Shown here in pieces: positions 43,053 to 52,416 of a stretch of 64,000 nucleotides of DNA. The stretch spans positions 124,001 to 188,000 of the forward strand of contig NZ_BSCT01000002.1 of NCBI RefSeq assembly GCF_030159255.1. The letters run 5' to 3'. The stretch comes from Bradyrhizobium sp. SSBR45G (GTDB lineage: Bacteria; Pseudomonadota; Alphaproteobacteria; Rhizobiales; Xanthobacteraceae). Every line of letters starts with the position of its first letter. Within the stretch, counting starts at the first letter, position 1. Position numbers and translations under genes: made by a program. The notes beneath the pieces were generated by a model, which was given only the letters and a program-made list of their open reading frames with translations, ran no database searches and was not told the origin of the DNA.

Positions 43053-43616
43053 ATGACCCGTGACGATCTGATCGCCGCGTACACCGCGGCGGGGCGGCAT
43101 TATCACAACCTCGGCCATATCGAGGACTGCCTGGCACGGCTCGACCGTGTGGCTGGTCTGAGCGCCCGCGACCGCGAGATCCTGACCTTGGCGATCTGGT
43201 GGCACGATGTCGTCTATGATCCACGGCGATCCGACAATGAGGAGCAGAGCGCTGTTCTTGCCGAGCGTCATGTCGCGCCTGACATGCGCGAGGAGGTCGG
43301 ACGCCTGATCCGGCTGACCCGGACCCACGACGTCGCGCCGGGCGACCGGCGCGGCGCGCTGCTCGTCTCCATCGATCTCGCCGTTCTCGGCGCCGACGAG
43401 GTGACCTACGACGCCTACGCGCATGCGATCCGGCGCGAATACGCTGACGTGCCGGATGAGGCCTATCGCGCGGGGCGCGCCGCCGTGCTGGAGCGGTTTG
43501 CCAGCCGTCCGGTGATCTATCCGGATCAGGATCTTGCCGCCGCGCTCGACCAGCAGGCCCGCGCCAATCTCGCGCGCGAGCTGCGCGAGCTGCAATCGCA
43601 GTCTCAGGCGAGCTGA
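43053..43616 (+). CDS. HD-superfamily metal-dependent hydrolase
   Basis: 187 residues. YHNLGHIEDCL near residue 17 and LAIWWHDVVYDPRRSDNEEQSA near residue 47 are the His and His-Asp metal-ligand motifs of this predicted HD phosphohydrolase family. A later Asp in SIDLAVLGAD near residue 106 completes the site. The C-terminus is a helical tail rich in Gln and Arg. The substrate is unknown. GGAG lies 8 bases before the ATG. It converges with the MFS transporter gene, leaving a 5-base gap. Confidence 0.85.
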   Translation: MTRDDLIAAYTAAGRHYHNLGHIEDCLARLDRVAGLSARDREILTLAIWWHDVVYDPRRSDNEEQSAVLAERHVAPDMREEVGRLIRLTRTHDVAPGDRRGALLVSIDLAVLGADEVTYDAYAHAIRREYADVPDEAYRAGRAAVLERFASRPVIYPDQDLAAALDQQARANLARELRELQSQSQAS

Positions 43617-43621
43617 CGCGC

Positions 43622-44902
43622 TCACGCCCTTTTTCGATAGACCGCCAAGCCGAGCAGGCCGACCGCGGCGGCGAACAGGATGTAGTAGACCGGTGCTGAT
43701 TTGTCGCCGGTGGCCTGGACCAGCCAGGTATTGATGAACGGCGCCAGGCCGCCGAACAGCATCACGCCGAGATTGTACATCAGCGACGCCCCGGTCGCGC
43801 GGACGCCGACGGGATAGATCTCGGTCATGAACGCGGGCACCGCGCCGCCGAGAACGCCGAGGATCAGGCCGACGGCCTGCAGCTGCCACAAATGGTCGAC
43901 GGAGGGCTCCGCGACCAGCCGCTTGAACAGCACGAAGTAGACGATCGGATAGAGCAGCAGCGCGGGCACGATCACGCTCCGCCGGCCGACGCGGTCGGAG
44001 AGCAGGCCCGACGCGAGACCGAGCGGCACATTGGCGAGGCTGACCGCAAGCAGCCCGAGCTGCGCGTCGCCGAGCGGCAGCTTCAGCTCGCTCGCGGCAT
44101 AGGCCGGCAGGAACACCCCGCCCACATAGTAGATCGCGGTTCCGGCGGCGATCAGTCCGAACGACGCCAGCAGCTCGCGCGGATGCTCCGCGAACAGCTG
44201 GCCGAGGGGCGTGCTTTTGCGTGTGGCCGCGCTGGCCGCTCTCGCGGCTGCGTAGGCCTGAAATTCGGGCGATTCATCGCATCTGCGGCGCAGATACCAG
44301 CCGACCGGCCCGATCAGGATTCCCAGGATGAACGGCACCCGCCAGCCCCAGCTGGCGAAATCCGCAGCCGACAGCGTCTTGCCGAGGGTGACCGCCATCA
44401 TCGCGCCGAGCGCGAAGGCGAGCGCCTGCGACACCGTCTGGAAGGAGCCGTAGAGACCCTTGCGGCCCTCCGGTGCGAATTCGATCAGCATGGCGCTCGC
44501 CGAACCGAATTCGCCGCCGGCGGAAAAGCCCTGGATCAGGCGCGCCAGCAGCAGCAGCAGCGGCGCGGCAATGCCGATCGACGCAAAGGTCGGCAGGAGG
44601 CCGATCAGGCCGGTGCCCAAAGCCATCATGGTGATCATCACCACCAGAGCCTTCTTGCGCCCGTGCCGATCGGCATAGAGACCGAACACCAGTCCGCCGA
44701 GCGGCCGCGCCGCAAAGGCGATGCCGAAGACCGCGAAGGTGGAGAGCAGCGACGCCATCGGATCGTCGGCCGGAAAGAACTGCTTGCTGATGACCGCCGC
44801 GAACAGCCCGAACACCGTGAAGTCGAACCATTCGAGCGCATTGCCGATGGTCGAGGAGACCACGACACGACGACGCATCGCCTCGGTTGATAGTTGTGGC
44901 AT
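43622..44902 (-). CDS. MFS transporter, metabolite:H+ symporter (MHS) family
   Basis: 426 residues, about 12 membrane segments. The start RRRVVVSSTIGNALEWFDFTVFG is the MHS-family hallmark (ProP, KgtP, ShiA). The conserved loop 2-3 is GLYADRHGRKKAL near residue 75. RLIQGFSAGGEFGSASAMLIE (about 122) and a long cytoplasmic loop with RRRCDESPEF (about 205) are also typical. Substrates of relatives are dicarboxylates, citrate, shikimate or osmolytes. No adjacent catabolic gene fixes the substrate, although the M20 amidohydrolase gene is divergent from it. Confidence 0.92.
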   Translation of the reverse strand: MPQLSTEAMRRRVVVSSTIGNALEWFDFTVFGLFAAVISKQFFPADDPMASLLSTFAVFGIAFAARPLGGLVFGLYADRHGRKKALVVMITMMALGTGLIGLLPTFASIGIAAPLLLLLARLIQGFSAGGEFGSASAMLIEFAPEGRKGLYGSFQTVSQALAFALGAMMAVTLGKTLSAADFASWGWRVPFILGILIGPVGWYLRRRCDESPEFQAYAAARAASAATRKSTPLGQLFAEHPRELLASFGLIAAGTAIYYVGGVFLPAYAASELKLPLGDAQLGLLAVSLANVPLGLASGLLSDRVGRRSVIVPALLLYPIVYFVLFKRLVAEPSVDHLWQLQAVGLILGVLGGAVPAFMTEIYPVGVRATGASLMYNLGVMLFGGLAPFINTWLVQATGDKSAPVYYILFAAAVGLLGLAVYRKRA

Positions 44903-45388
44903 GGCTCAACTGTTCCGTCGGATTCATGTGGACTGCGCGCGCATTCCAGGAACGCGCCGCGACAGTGGCCCGGCCCGAACGGCGCATGCAGATTGTCTTC
45001 AAATTGCGCGGCGGCCGTCATGCGATCACACCGTCCGGAGACGACGATGATCAGGCGATATCCGCGGCTCCAAGAGCGAATTGTCATCATCCGATCAGAG
45101 CATCGCGCGCATTTCAAGTGAGGCTGCTGAGAATACCGGCGCAGCCTGCCGGGCGTCGTGGCCGATGCAACCGCTGTGGAGTCGGCCCTCCGATCGGCGG
45201 CCGGAATGCAACCTGCGCAACATGGCATGAGCGAATGAGGCTTGCATTTCAATACCGCTCAACGTGCAATGAGACCGAACGCCGTCGTCGAACGAGGACG
45301 CTGCGGCGCTTCATGCGCTCATCATCTCGTCCGATTCGCCTCCAGCTCGCCTCCGAATCGCGCCGTGCTCACGACCAGGGATTTCGAC
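44903..45388. other. Divergent intergenic region
   Basis: 486 bases between the transporter and the amidohydrolase. No gene is supportable; the frames here are shadows. TTGCATTTC...GTGCAA near 45242-45269 is an imperfect inverted repeat that could be an operator. Confidence 0.45.
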
Positions 45389-46558
45389 ATGCCGATCATC
45401 AACCGCGCCGCTGAACTCGCCGAGGAGGCCAAGGTCTGGCGCCGTGACTTCCACCAGCACCCCGAACTGCTCTACGAGGTGCATCGGACGGCCGCGCGTG
45501 TCGCCGAGCTGCTGACCTCGTTCGGCGTCGATGAGGTGGTCACCGGCATCGGCCGGACCGGCGTCGTCGGCGTCATCCGCGGCCGCGAGCCGTCATCGCG
45601 GGTGATCGGCCTGCGCGCCGACATGGATGCGCTGCCGCTGCAGGAGATCAGGGACATTCCGCACAAATCGACCATTCCCGGCCGGATGCACGCCTGCGGC
45701 CATGACGGCCACACCGCGATGCTGCTTGGCGCGGCGCGCTATCTCGCCGAGACCCGCAATTTCGCAGGCACCGCCGTCGTGATCTTCCAGCCGGCCGAGG
45801 AGGGCGGGGCCGGTGGCCGCGCCATGGTCGATGACGGCATGATGGAACGCTTCGGCATCGAGGAGGTCTACGGCCTGCACAATGCGCCGGGCCTGCCGCT
45901 CGGGCACGTCTCGACCCGCGTCGGCGCCGTGATGGCGGCCGCTGATACGTTCGAGGTGCGGCTGACGGGGCTCGGTGGTCATGCCGCGCGACCGAACAAG
46001 TGCGTCGATCCGATCATCGCCGGCGCGCAGATCGTGACCGCGCTGCAGACGATCGTGGCGCGCAATGTCGACCCCGTCGAGAGCGCGGTGCTGTCGATCA
46101 CGCGGTTTCACGCGGGCACGTCGGCCGACAACATCATTCCGCAGACGGCGGTCATCGGCGGCACGGTGCGGACGCTTGACGAGGAGGTGCGCCGCCTGAT
46201 GGACAAGCGCTTCAAGGACCTCGTCACGGCGATGGCGAGCGGCATGGGCGTCGAGGTCGAGATCGACTACGAGTGGGGCTATCCCGTCGTCGTCAACCAT
46301 GCGGAGCAGACGGCGTTCGCGGCCGATGTCGCGCGCAGCGTCGTCGGGCCGGATCAGGTCATCACCGACATGCCGCCCCGGCTCGGCGGCGAGGATTTCG
46401 CCTACATGCTCCAGGCCCGTCCCGGCGCCTTCGTCTTCATGGGCATCGGTGATGGGGCGGGCGTGCATCACCCGGAATACGACTTCAACGACGACGTGAT
46501 CCCGCACGGCATCAGCTATTGGGCCAAGCTCGTCGAGACCGCGATGCCGGCCGGCTGA
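45389..46558 (+). CDS. M20 family amidohydrolase (hippurate/N-acyl-amino-acid hydrolase type)
   Basis: 389 residues. The family opens with WRRDFHQHPELLYEVHRTA near residue 15. Metal ligands appear in GRMHACGHDGHTAMLLGAA near 97, PAEEGGAGGRAMVDDG near 137 and YGLHNAPGLPLG near 162, and the last His in GVHHPEYDFNDD near 365. The dimerisation domain (TGLGGHAARPNKCVDPI) is intact. These enzymes release amino acids from N-acyl, hippurate or auxin conjugates. I chose ATG 45389; the open frame upstream lacks family features. An amide-conjugate role would suit a plant-associated host but is inference. Confidence 0.92.
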   Translation: MPIINRAAELAEEAKVWRRDFHQHPELLYEVHRTAARVAELLTSFGVDEVVTGIGRTGVVGVIRGREPSSRVIGLRADMDALPLQEIRDIPHKSTIPGRMHACGHDGHTAMLLGAARYLAETRNFAGTAVVIFQPAEEGGAGGRAMVDDGMMERFGIEEVYGLHNAPGLPLGHVSTRVGAVMAAADTFEVRLTGLGGHAARPNKCVDPIIAGAQIVTALQTIVARNVDPVESAVLSITRFHAGTSADNIIPQTAVIGGTVRTLDEEVRRLMDKRFKDLVTAMASGMGVEVEIDYEWGYPVVVNHAEQTAFAADVARSVVGPDQVITDMPPRLGGEDFAYMLQARPGAFVFMGIGDGAGVHHPEYDFNDDVIPHGISYWAKLVETAMPAG

Positions 46559-46864
46559 GCCCCTCGGCGCTGGCACGCAGTTCTTGGGAGTTTGTTGCCC
46601 GCCTGTGTGCCGGCGGACCCCCCCGTGCCGGATTAAGCCCGTCGCCTGTCCGTGTATCCGGGGGATTTAGCCCGCTTCGATAAAAAGCCGTTTAATATCA
46701 ATATCTTAAATAGGGATTGGCGTCATTGTTCGGGCGTTCCGGCATCTGGCCGCCACGGGGTTTACTCAGGCGCCCAGTCAGAAATCAGGCCATCGACGTG
46801 CGGTTCATCTTGCATTCACGTCATCCGCGCATACTATCTTTCGCATTCTCTGGAGGAGGATGGC
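46559..46864. other. AT-richer intergenic region at the edge of an islet
   Basis: 306 bases before the 34-residue peptide gene. Bases 46670-46730 (GATAAAAAGCCG, TTTAATATCAATATCTTAAA) are clearly lower in GC than the surroundings and could hold a promoter. No gene seen. Confidence 0.45.
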
Positions 46865-46969
46865 ATGAACCTCCAATCGATCAAGTATCAACTCTTCATG
46901 GTTGCCGTCTTCGCGCTCATTGCGATGACAGCCATCGCACAGGCCGCGCCGGCCAACTCGCCGCCCTAG
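46865..46969 (+). CDS. 34-residue exported peptide, unknown function
   Basis: MNLQSIKYQLFMVAVFALIA begins a short hydrophobic signal-like segment, followed by AQAAPANSPP and a stop. A strong ribosome site GGAGGAGGA lies about 6 bases before the ATG, which supports translation. After cleavage at AQA only a handful of residues would remain, so it may stay as a membrane peptide or be a leader. The last 4 bases overlap the stop of the large convergent membrane protein gene. No family recognised. Confidence 0.5.
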   Translation: MNLQSIKYQLFMVAVFALIAMTAIAQAAPANSPP

Positions 46970-49182
46970 TCTGAAGTGGCTAGGTCTCGTCGCGCATCGA
47001 TCAGCTGGGCTCGCACCTGGTTCGTCTCTTCCAGAGTCTCGATGGCTTTGGTTGGCAATATGCGGGCGAAGATCGGTTCATCGCGTGCCGAGCTATCAAC
47101 AGTGTCGATCGATGCCTGATCTCGGTGAGCACTTGGATAGATGATCTCCAACCCGAGCGTAGCGGCATCCAGGCCCAGTTGTAGCTCCGAGGCGGCGCTG
47201 TCTTTTCCCTTCGTTTCCGCTATCACGCTGGCATCGCGCAGCTTCATCAGCGCGTAGAGGCGCAGGGATTCGGCCCGCCAATGATCGATGCCGTCGATGC
47301 CGTTGGAAATCGCGGCGCAGGAGAGATCCGTGCCAAGAATTTCTTTCAGCGCGCTCGCCACTTCGCGTGAATACAAGGATGGATAGCCCGGGTGAAGCAG
47401 AGCGTGCTGCGCCACGATTAGCTGGGCCGTGACGTAGGTAGCGAATGCCCGCTGCATTTGCTCGAAACTCAAATCGTCCCATGGCTCGCCAATTGACCTT
47501 TGACAGGGCTGATGTTCCTGCGGCCTGCTGCTAAAGCCCGACTTCTCCAAGGGCTCCGGCAATATCGCATGCTTGCTGCGGAACGCTTCCATATGCAGAA
47601 GCTTGCGGATGAGAGAAGCGACTTCCTCGTTGTTGTTGATGTGATACTGGCGCAGCACCGTCGGCACGCTGGTGGATGGTCGCCGCAACCATTCTTCGGT
47701 CAATATGGACAAGGTATTCCGAGCACGAACCGCGTACCAGCCGTTGCGAGTTTTACTGTCGGCCAGCTGCAGCCAGCGGTCCAACTCCACCAGTGCGGCC
47801 TCGTAGCGGCCGACCTGCGCCATGATGCTCGCATAGATAATTGAGCTGTAAGGGCGTGCGGAATAGCTGCCCTTGTTGGCGAACTCGGAGATCATGTCTC
47901 GCATGTAGTTGACAGCGCTCGTCCCAAGCGGCTTTGGGAGCACATCGAGAGCGCCAACATTGCCTGAGGTCGGATCGTCCGAATTGGTGTAGAAATCTCG
48001 AATGCCCGATTGCTGCCAGATCCAGTCGTCTGGGACCTCGAGCTTTCGCAGCGTCTCCTTCTTGGCCTGCCAGCAGGCCTTTTCGTCGGGCGCACCGGAG
48101 CCATGCCAGCATGCATCCTCGAACAGCAGGAAGTAGAAGCGGTTGCAGGACTTGCCGATAGCCTTGGCGCGGTCGCTTCGTTCCTCCGGGGGGCGTCCTA
48201 TTCTTGATCCTAGCGTCGTGCGCATGATGAAACGGCCGAGGATGTCCGCCTCTCGAAAATACGAGTCGGTCAGCCGGATCGCCATCTTGCCGTCGGGCGG
48301 ATTGCTTGAGATCAGGACTCGGAGCTCACCGACCAGCCCGAGCAGACGATCGTTCACGAAGTCGACGTCGCCGGTCTGCGCTTGCAATGTCTGCAGGCAT
48401 TCTGCGAAGGGCTCGATCAGGACGCGGGCAAACTCCATGGGCTGGTTCAGTGTCTGTTCGATCGTCTTCGTGGAGCCCACGGCCACCTGTGCGTCACCGT
48501 GCTTAATCATGACGGAAATGATGGAGTACGCCCGGTCGCGTTCGATCATCGCGCCAAGATTGCTCAGGAACGCCAGTCCGTAGGACGATCCGGGTACCCC
48601 GAGCGTCTTTCGACCGACAGCTGCATCGCCTTTTGCTATTCCGACTGCCGCTGTCGATGCGCTGCCTCTCGAGTTCGCCCGTGACGCCGACTTCGATGCG
48701 TCCGCGAATTCGATCTCCGTTCCAAGCGCAGATACCTTGCTGATGCGCTGCGCGAGGCTCCGAATGGCCTCCTCGCCACCGATGCCCAGGACGAAGAACA
48801 CTACCAGCAGGGCAACGGTGATCTTGTCGCGGGCTTCGATGGTGCTCCCGGGTGCCAGGAGCAGCACGCGCGACACGAATGCTCCGAGCAGGCCGCCAGT
48901 GATGCCGCCGAGCAGCAGCGAGGGAGCCCGCCGGCCGGTGAACGCGTCGAAGGCGTCGAAGACGGGGCTATATCCTGGATGGAGACCCCGGAACGTCGCG
49001 AAGATCAGCGCGAGGCTGCTGACGACGCAGATGACGACGAGAAATGTATTGACGAGCCAATGCGGTAGACCCCACCCGATGCGACCTGGCGCCGGAGAGC
49101 CTTCCACCCAGCTGGGATACGAGAAGGCGATCAGGCAATAGATCGCAAACGAGGTCAATGTTGCAGCCAGGAAAACCGACAT
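46966..49182 (-). CDS. Large membrane protein of unknown function, 738 residues
   Basis: Four hydrophobic segments occupy about residues 3-24, 45-66, 88-112 and 121-140. A short amphipathic stretch follows (EEAIRSLAQRISKV) and then GTEIEFADASK, a join like that in membrane-anchored sensors. A Ser/Ala-rich linker (165-190) leads to a ~540-residue soluble, mostly helical region, some of which looks like helical repeats (YEAALVELDRWLQLADSKTR). No enzymatic motif is recognised. Base composition and codon use are less GC-biased than in neighbouring genes. The gene stands alone apart from the convergent 34-residue peptide, suggesting accessory origin. Confidence 0.8.
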   Translation of the reverse strand: MSVFLAATLTSFAIYCLIAFSYPSWVEGSPAPGRIGWGLPHWLVNTFLVVICVVSSLALIFATFRGLHPGYSPVFDAFDAFTGRRAPSLLLGGITGGLLGAFVSRVLLLAPGSTIEARDKITVALLVVFFVLGIGGEEAIRSLAQRISKVSALGTEIEFADASKSASRANSRGSASTAAVGIAKGDAAVGRKTLGVPGSSYGLAFLSNLGAMIERDRAYSIISVMIKHGDAQVAVGSTKTIEQTLNQPMEFARVLIEPFAECLQTLQAQTGDVDFVNDRLLGLVGELRVLISSNPPDGKMAIRLTDSYFREADILGRFIMRTTLGSRIGRPPEERSDRAKAIGKSCNRFYFLLFEDACWHGSGAPDEKACWQAKKETLRKLEVPDDWIWQQSGIRDFYTNSDDPTSGNVGALDVLPKPLGTSAVNYMRDMISEFANKGSYSARPYSSIIYASIMAQVGRYEAALVELDRWLQLADSKTRNGWYAVRARNTLSILTEEWLRRPSTSVPTVLRQYHINNNEEVASLIRKLLHMEAFRSKHAILPEPLEKSGFSSRPQEHQPCQRSIGEPWDDLSFEQMQRAFATYVTAQLIVAQHALLHPGYPSLYSREVASALKEILGTDLSCAAISNGIDGIDHWRAESLRLYALMKLRDASVIAETKGKDSAASELQLGLDAATLGLEIIYPSAHRDQASIDTVDSSARDEPIFARILPTKAIETLEETNQVRAQLIDARRDLATSD

Positions 49183-49510
49183 CGCGTTTGCCTCTCGCGC
49201 CCTTGAAAATGGCGCAGCGAAGCTGGCTTTCGAACATCAGGCCTGGATCAGCTCGGCTTGGATGACGGCTTCCCGGCCGCTGCTCTGAACTGGATTTGAA
49301 ACCAACTTCGCACTTGAAACAATGAGTTTGCGCTGCAACTAGATCGATCCAAAAGCGATTGCGCATCCAAAACGTGTAGCAGAAATCGACTGCATGTGAA
49401 AGCCCGAGGCATGCGCGAACGGAGCTACGAACCCATGATTTTCATGGGAGCCAATGCCGCTCGGAAAACGTGCTCGGTCGAGGTGTGGTCGAGCCGGATG
49501 CCGGAGGATG
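49183..49510. other. Intergenic region, nothing seen
   Basis: 328 bases between the large membrane protein start and the end of the AI-2E-type transporter gene. Short frames exist on both strands but none has a ribosome site or plausible composition. Confidence 0.5.
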
Positions 49511-50656
49511 TCAGATCGCGGCCGCCGCATCCTCGGTGCTGCGGTCGCTCTTGAAATAGTCGATCATGACCTTGGCGATCGCCATCAGCGGCAGCGCCAG
49601 TGTCAGCCCCCAGACGCCGAACACGATGCCGAGCAGGATCTGGACTGCGAACAGCGTGGCTGGCGGGATGTCCAGCGCCTGACGCTGGATCAGCGGCGTC
49701 AGCACATAGCTCTCCATCGCGTGCACGCCGAGGAACAGTACGAAGGCAGAGACCGCGGCGACCCAGCCCGAGGCGAGGCTCGCCAGCACTACGATGACGC
49801 CGGCGATGATGGCGCCGACGGTCGGGATGAACGCCAGCAGGCCGGCCTGGATGCCGAGGATGAACGAGCTCTGCACACCGATGATCGCGAGCCCGATCCA
49901 GGTGACGGCGAACACCGCGAACATCGTGGTGATCTGGGCGATCAGCCAGCGTTCCAGCGTATAGCTGATGCGGTCGACGATCACGGTGGCCTGGTCGCGG
50001 TACTTTGCCGGCGCCAGGAACAACAGCCCGCTGCGATACACCGCGGGCTGGGCCGCGAAGGCCAGCCCCAGGAACAGCACGATGAAGAAGTTGCCGACGG
50101 CGCTCACGGTGCCCAGCAGCAGCTTGAAGGTCTGGCTGACGATGGCGCCGCCCGACGAGGCCAGCGCGCTCGGCGATGGCAGGCCGCCGGGCAGGCTGTG
50201 CGACGGCTGGGTCGGCGTGGTCGAGCCGCCATCGGGCGGCGCGGTGGCTGTGCTGGCGGCGTTGAAGTCGAAGAAGCTGGTGTCGATGCCGTTGCGGTCG
50301 AGGAAGCCCTTGATGTTGCCGAGCTGCGACTTGATCGTGTCGCTCAGCACCTTGGCCTGGTCGGCGATGGTGGTGCCGCCGAGGAAGACGATGCCGACCA
50401 GCACGGCGGCAAGGGCCACGCAGACGATGGCGAGCCGTGCCGGATGCGGCCAGGGCAGCACGCGCCCGAGCAGGCTGGTCATCGCATTGAGCGCGACGCC
50501 GAGCAGCATGCCCGAGAACAAAAGGAAGATCGCGGCCGCGTAATACCAGCTGAAGGCCAGCAGGGCCATGAACAGGATGACGCCGATGCCGCCCACGGCA
50601 ATGGCCCAGGCCAGGTCGCTGCGGGCCTGGAGGCGCGGGTCTGCGGGGGCGGTCAT
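49511..50656 (-). CDS. AI-2E transporter family (PerM-like) membrane protein
   Basis: 381 residues. Hydrophobic pairs at about 15-60 and 65-90 precede a soluble loop of about 110 residues with a Ser/Pro/Thr-rich part. Then come the family's C-terminal helices, with ITTMFAVFAVTWIGLAIIGV, FIPTVGAIIAGVIVVLA and GVHAMESYVLTPLIQRQAL (about 320), the conserved E-x-Y motif, and ILLGIVFGVWGLTLALPLM. Members transport AI-2, ions or remain uncharacterised. The ATG at 50656 has AGAGGA about 10 bases upstream. Divergent from the amidotransferase gene. Confidence 0.9.
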   Translation of the reverse strand: MTAPADPRLQARSDLAWAIAVGGIGVILFMALLAFSWYYAAAIFLLFSGMLLGVALNAMTSLLGRVLPWPHPARLAIVCVALAAVLVGIVFLGGTTIADQAKVLSDTIKSQLGNIKGFLDRNGIDTSFFDFNAASTATAPPDGGSTTPTQPSHSLPGGLPSPSALASSGGAIVSQTFKLLLGTVSAVGNFFIVLFLGLAFAAQPAVYRSGLLFLAPAKYRDQATVIVDRISYTLERWLIAQITTMFAVFAVTWIGLAIIGVQSSFILGIQAGLLAFIPTVGAIIAGVIVVLASLASGWVAAVSAFVLFLGVHAMESYVLTPLIQRQALDIPPATLFAVQILLGIVFGVWGLTLALPLMAIAKVMIDYFKSDRSTEDAAAAI

Positions 50657-50894
50657 GGCTCGTCCTCTGTGCTGATCGGCCCCCACACATTGGCGAAAAC
50701 CGCTGCCGGATCAAGCGCGGGGTTGGGGGATCGCGTCTCCAAGAGGACAGGCGCGGGGTTGTCCGGAATTGGCATTGGCGACCCGCGCGGTGATATATTG
50801 ATCCGGCTTTGCGACGCGGGCATGATTTGTGCCTTCTTGTGTCGCCAGTCTCAGTGCTAGAGCAGCGCATGGGTGGAGAAACGGAAAAGAGGGC

Positions 50895-51665
50895 ATGAAA
50901 CGTCCCGTGGTCGGCGTGATCGGCAACAGCCATCGCGTCGAGAACAGGTTCACCGTGCAGATGGTGGGCGAGCGCAATCTCAGCGCCGTGGCCGAGGTGG
51001 CGGGCGCGCTGCCGCTGATGTTTGCCGGCGTTCCCGAGATCACCGACATTGGCGCGCTGCTCGATATCGTCGATGGCGTGGTGCTGACCGGCGCCCGCGC
51101 CAACGTGCACCCGACCCGTTTCAACACCGAGCCGAGCCTCAAGCATGAGCCTTACGACGTCCACCGCGACGAGGTCGCGCTGCAGCTGTCGGAGGCCTGC
51201 GTCGCCAGGGGCATTCCGCTGTTCGGCATCTGCCGCGGCCTGCAGGAGATGAATGTCGCCTTCGGCGGCTCGCTGCATCCGGAGATCCGCGAGATCCCCG
51301 GCCGCATGAACCACCGCATGCCCAGGCTGGAGAACGGCGAGATCCACCCCGATCCCACGGTGGTGTTCGCCGACCGCCATGAGGTGAAGCTGACGCCGGG
51401 CGGCGCCTTCGCCACCATCCTGGGCTGTGACAGCATCAAGGTGAACTCGCTGCACGGCCAGGGCATCCTCGAACCCGGCGACCGCGTCGTCATCGAGGGC
51501 ATCGCCGAGGACGGCACCATCGAGGCCATCCGCATCGCCGAAGCGCCGAGCTTCGCGCTCGGTGTTCAGTGGCATGCCGAGTACGACCCGCAGAAGAACC
51601 CGATCAACCGCAAGCTGTTCGAGGCGTTCGGTGAGGCGGTGAGGAAGCGACGGCTGTCGTCCTGA
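50895..51665 (+). CDS. Class I glutamine amidotransferase-like hydrolase (PuuD/gamma-Glu-GABA hydrolase type)
   Basis: 256 residues of the peptidase C26 group. VVGVIGNSHRVENRFTVQMV opens the domain; DGVVLTGARANVHPTRF near 63 is the oxyanion region; the nucleophile Cys is in PLFGICRGLQEMNVAFGG (about 112); the His-Glu pair lies in ALGVQWHAEYD (about 228). Relatives hydrolyse gamma-glutamyl-GABA in putrescine degradation. No other puu genes are visible, so a symbol is withheld. AAGAGGG precedes the ATG. Confidence 0.9.
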   Translation: MKRPVVGVIGNSHRVENRFTVQMVGERNLSAVAEVAGALPLMFAGVPEITDIGALLDIVDGVVLTGARANVHPTRFNTEPSLKHEPYDVHRDEVALQLSEACVARGIPLFGICRGLQEMNVAFGGSLHPEIREIPGRMNHRMPRLENGEIHPDPTVVFADRHEVKLTPGGAFATILGCDSIKVNSLHGQGILEPGDRVVIEGIAEDGTIEAIRIAEAPSFALGVQWHAEYDPQKNPINRKLFEAFGEAVRKRRLSS

Positions 51666-51746
51666 CGTCGGGATGAACCCGATTTCCTGCGTGGCAGACG
51701 AAACTGCAGAGACGGCTCATCGTGAGCTCGTCACAGGGAATCCCTG

Positions 51747-52355
51747 ATGCGCCACGTCCTGACTGTTGCCCTTGTGCTCCTCGCCGCTCCGGCCTTCGCC
51801 CAAGGCACGCCGCCGATGGAGGGCCCGATCAGCTGCACGTCGCCGGTCGCGGCCACCGATTCGGCGAAGAGCCTGAGGCAGCGCTACGGCGACGACGCCG
51901 TGCTGCAGGATCTGCCGGGCGTCGAGGGCGAGACCTACAAGGGCCTGGTGCTGTTTCCGCGGGCGATGGACCGGCGCATCGAGGTCGGCTTCGTCGAAGA
52001 TAAGACGGCCACGGTGTCCGGCCTCACCTTGCGCGACACGGCCAAGACCAGCCGCTGGAGCGTGGCCGGGGTCACGATTGGTGCGAGCCTTGCCGCGGTC
52101 CAGAAGGCCAACGGCAAGCCGTTCGTCGTGAGCGGCTTCGGCTGGGACTATGGCGGCTTCGTCACCGACTTCAAGAACGGCGCGCTGGGCCGCATGCTGC
52201 CGGGCGGCTGCTCGCTCACGGTGCGCTTCGGCAGGGACGGCAATGTACCGAAGGCGCTTTCGGGCGACGGCGTCAAGGTGGCGTCGGACAATGCCTCACT
52301 GCTGAAATTCGCACCTGTCGTCACCGAGATCAGCGTGAACTTCGCTGCGAAGTGA
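51747..52355 (+). CDS. Secreted protein of unknown function, paralogue A
   Basis: 202 residues. A signal peptide (MRHVLTVALVLLAAPAFAQG, cleavage near 19) precedes PISCTSPVAATDSAKSLRQR, an EGETYKGLVLFP segment, SRWSVAGVTIGASLAAVQKA and LGRMLPGGCSLTVRFGRDG. Two Cys may pair in the periplasm. The same order of motifs occurs in the protein at 53679, about 45-50 percent identical by eye. A lipase-like gene lies between the two. Function unknown; ASLAAVQKANGKPF resembles the small 'GxSxxxVxxxxGxP' unit of envelope proteins such as BamE-like folds, which is only a hint. Confidence 0.75.
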   Translation: MRHVLTVALVLLAAPAFAQGTPPMEGPISCTSPVAATDSAKSLRQRYGDDAVLQDLPGVEGETYKGLVLFPRAMDRRIEVGFVEDKTATVSGLTLRDTAKTSRWSVAGVTIGASLAAVQKANGKPFVVSGFGWDYGGFVTDFKNGALGRMLPGGCSLTVRFGRDGNVPKALSGDGVKVASDNASLLKFAPVVTEISVNFAAK

Positions 52356-52416
52356 CGACGACCGCGCTTCGTTGAGGCGGGGGAGATCGCATCACCAGAC
52401 GCCGGGAGGGGTGGCA

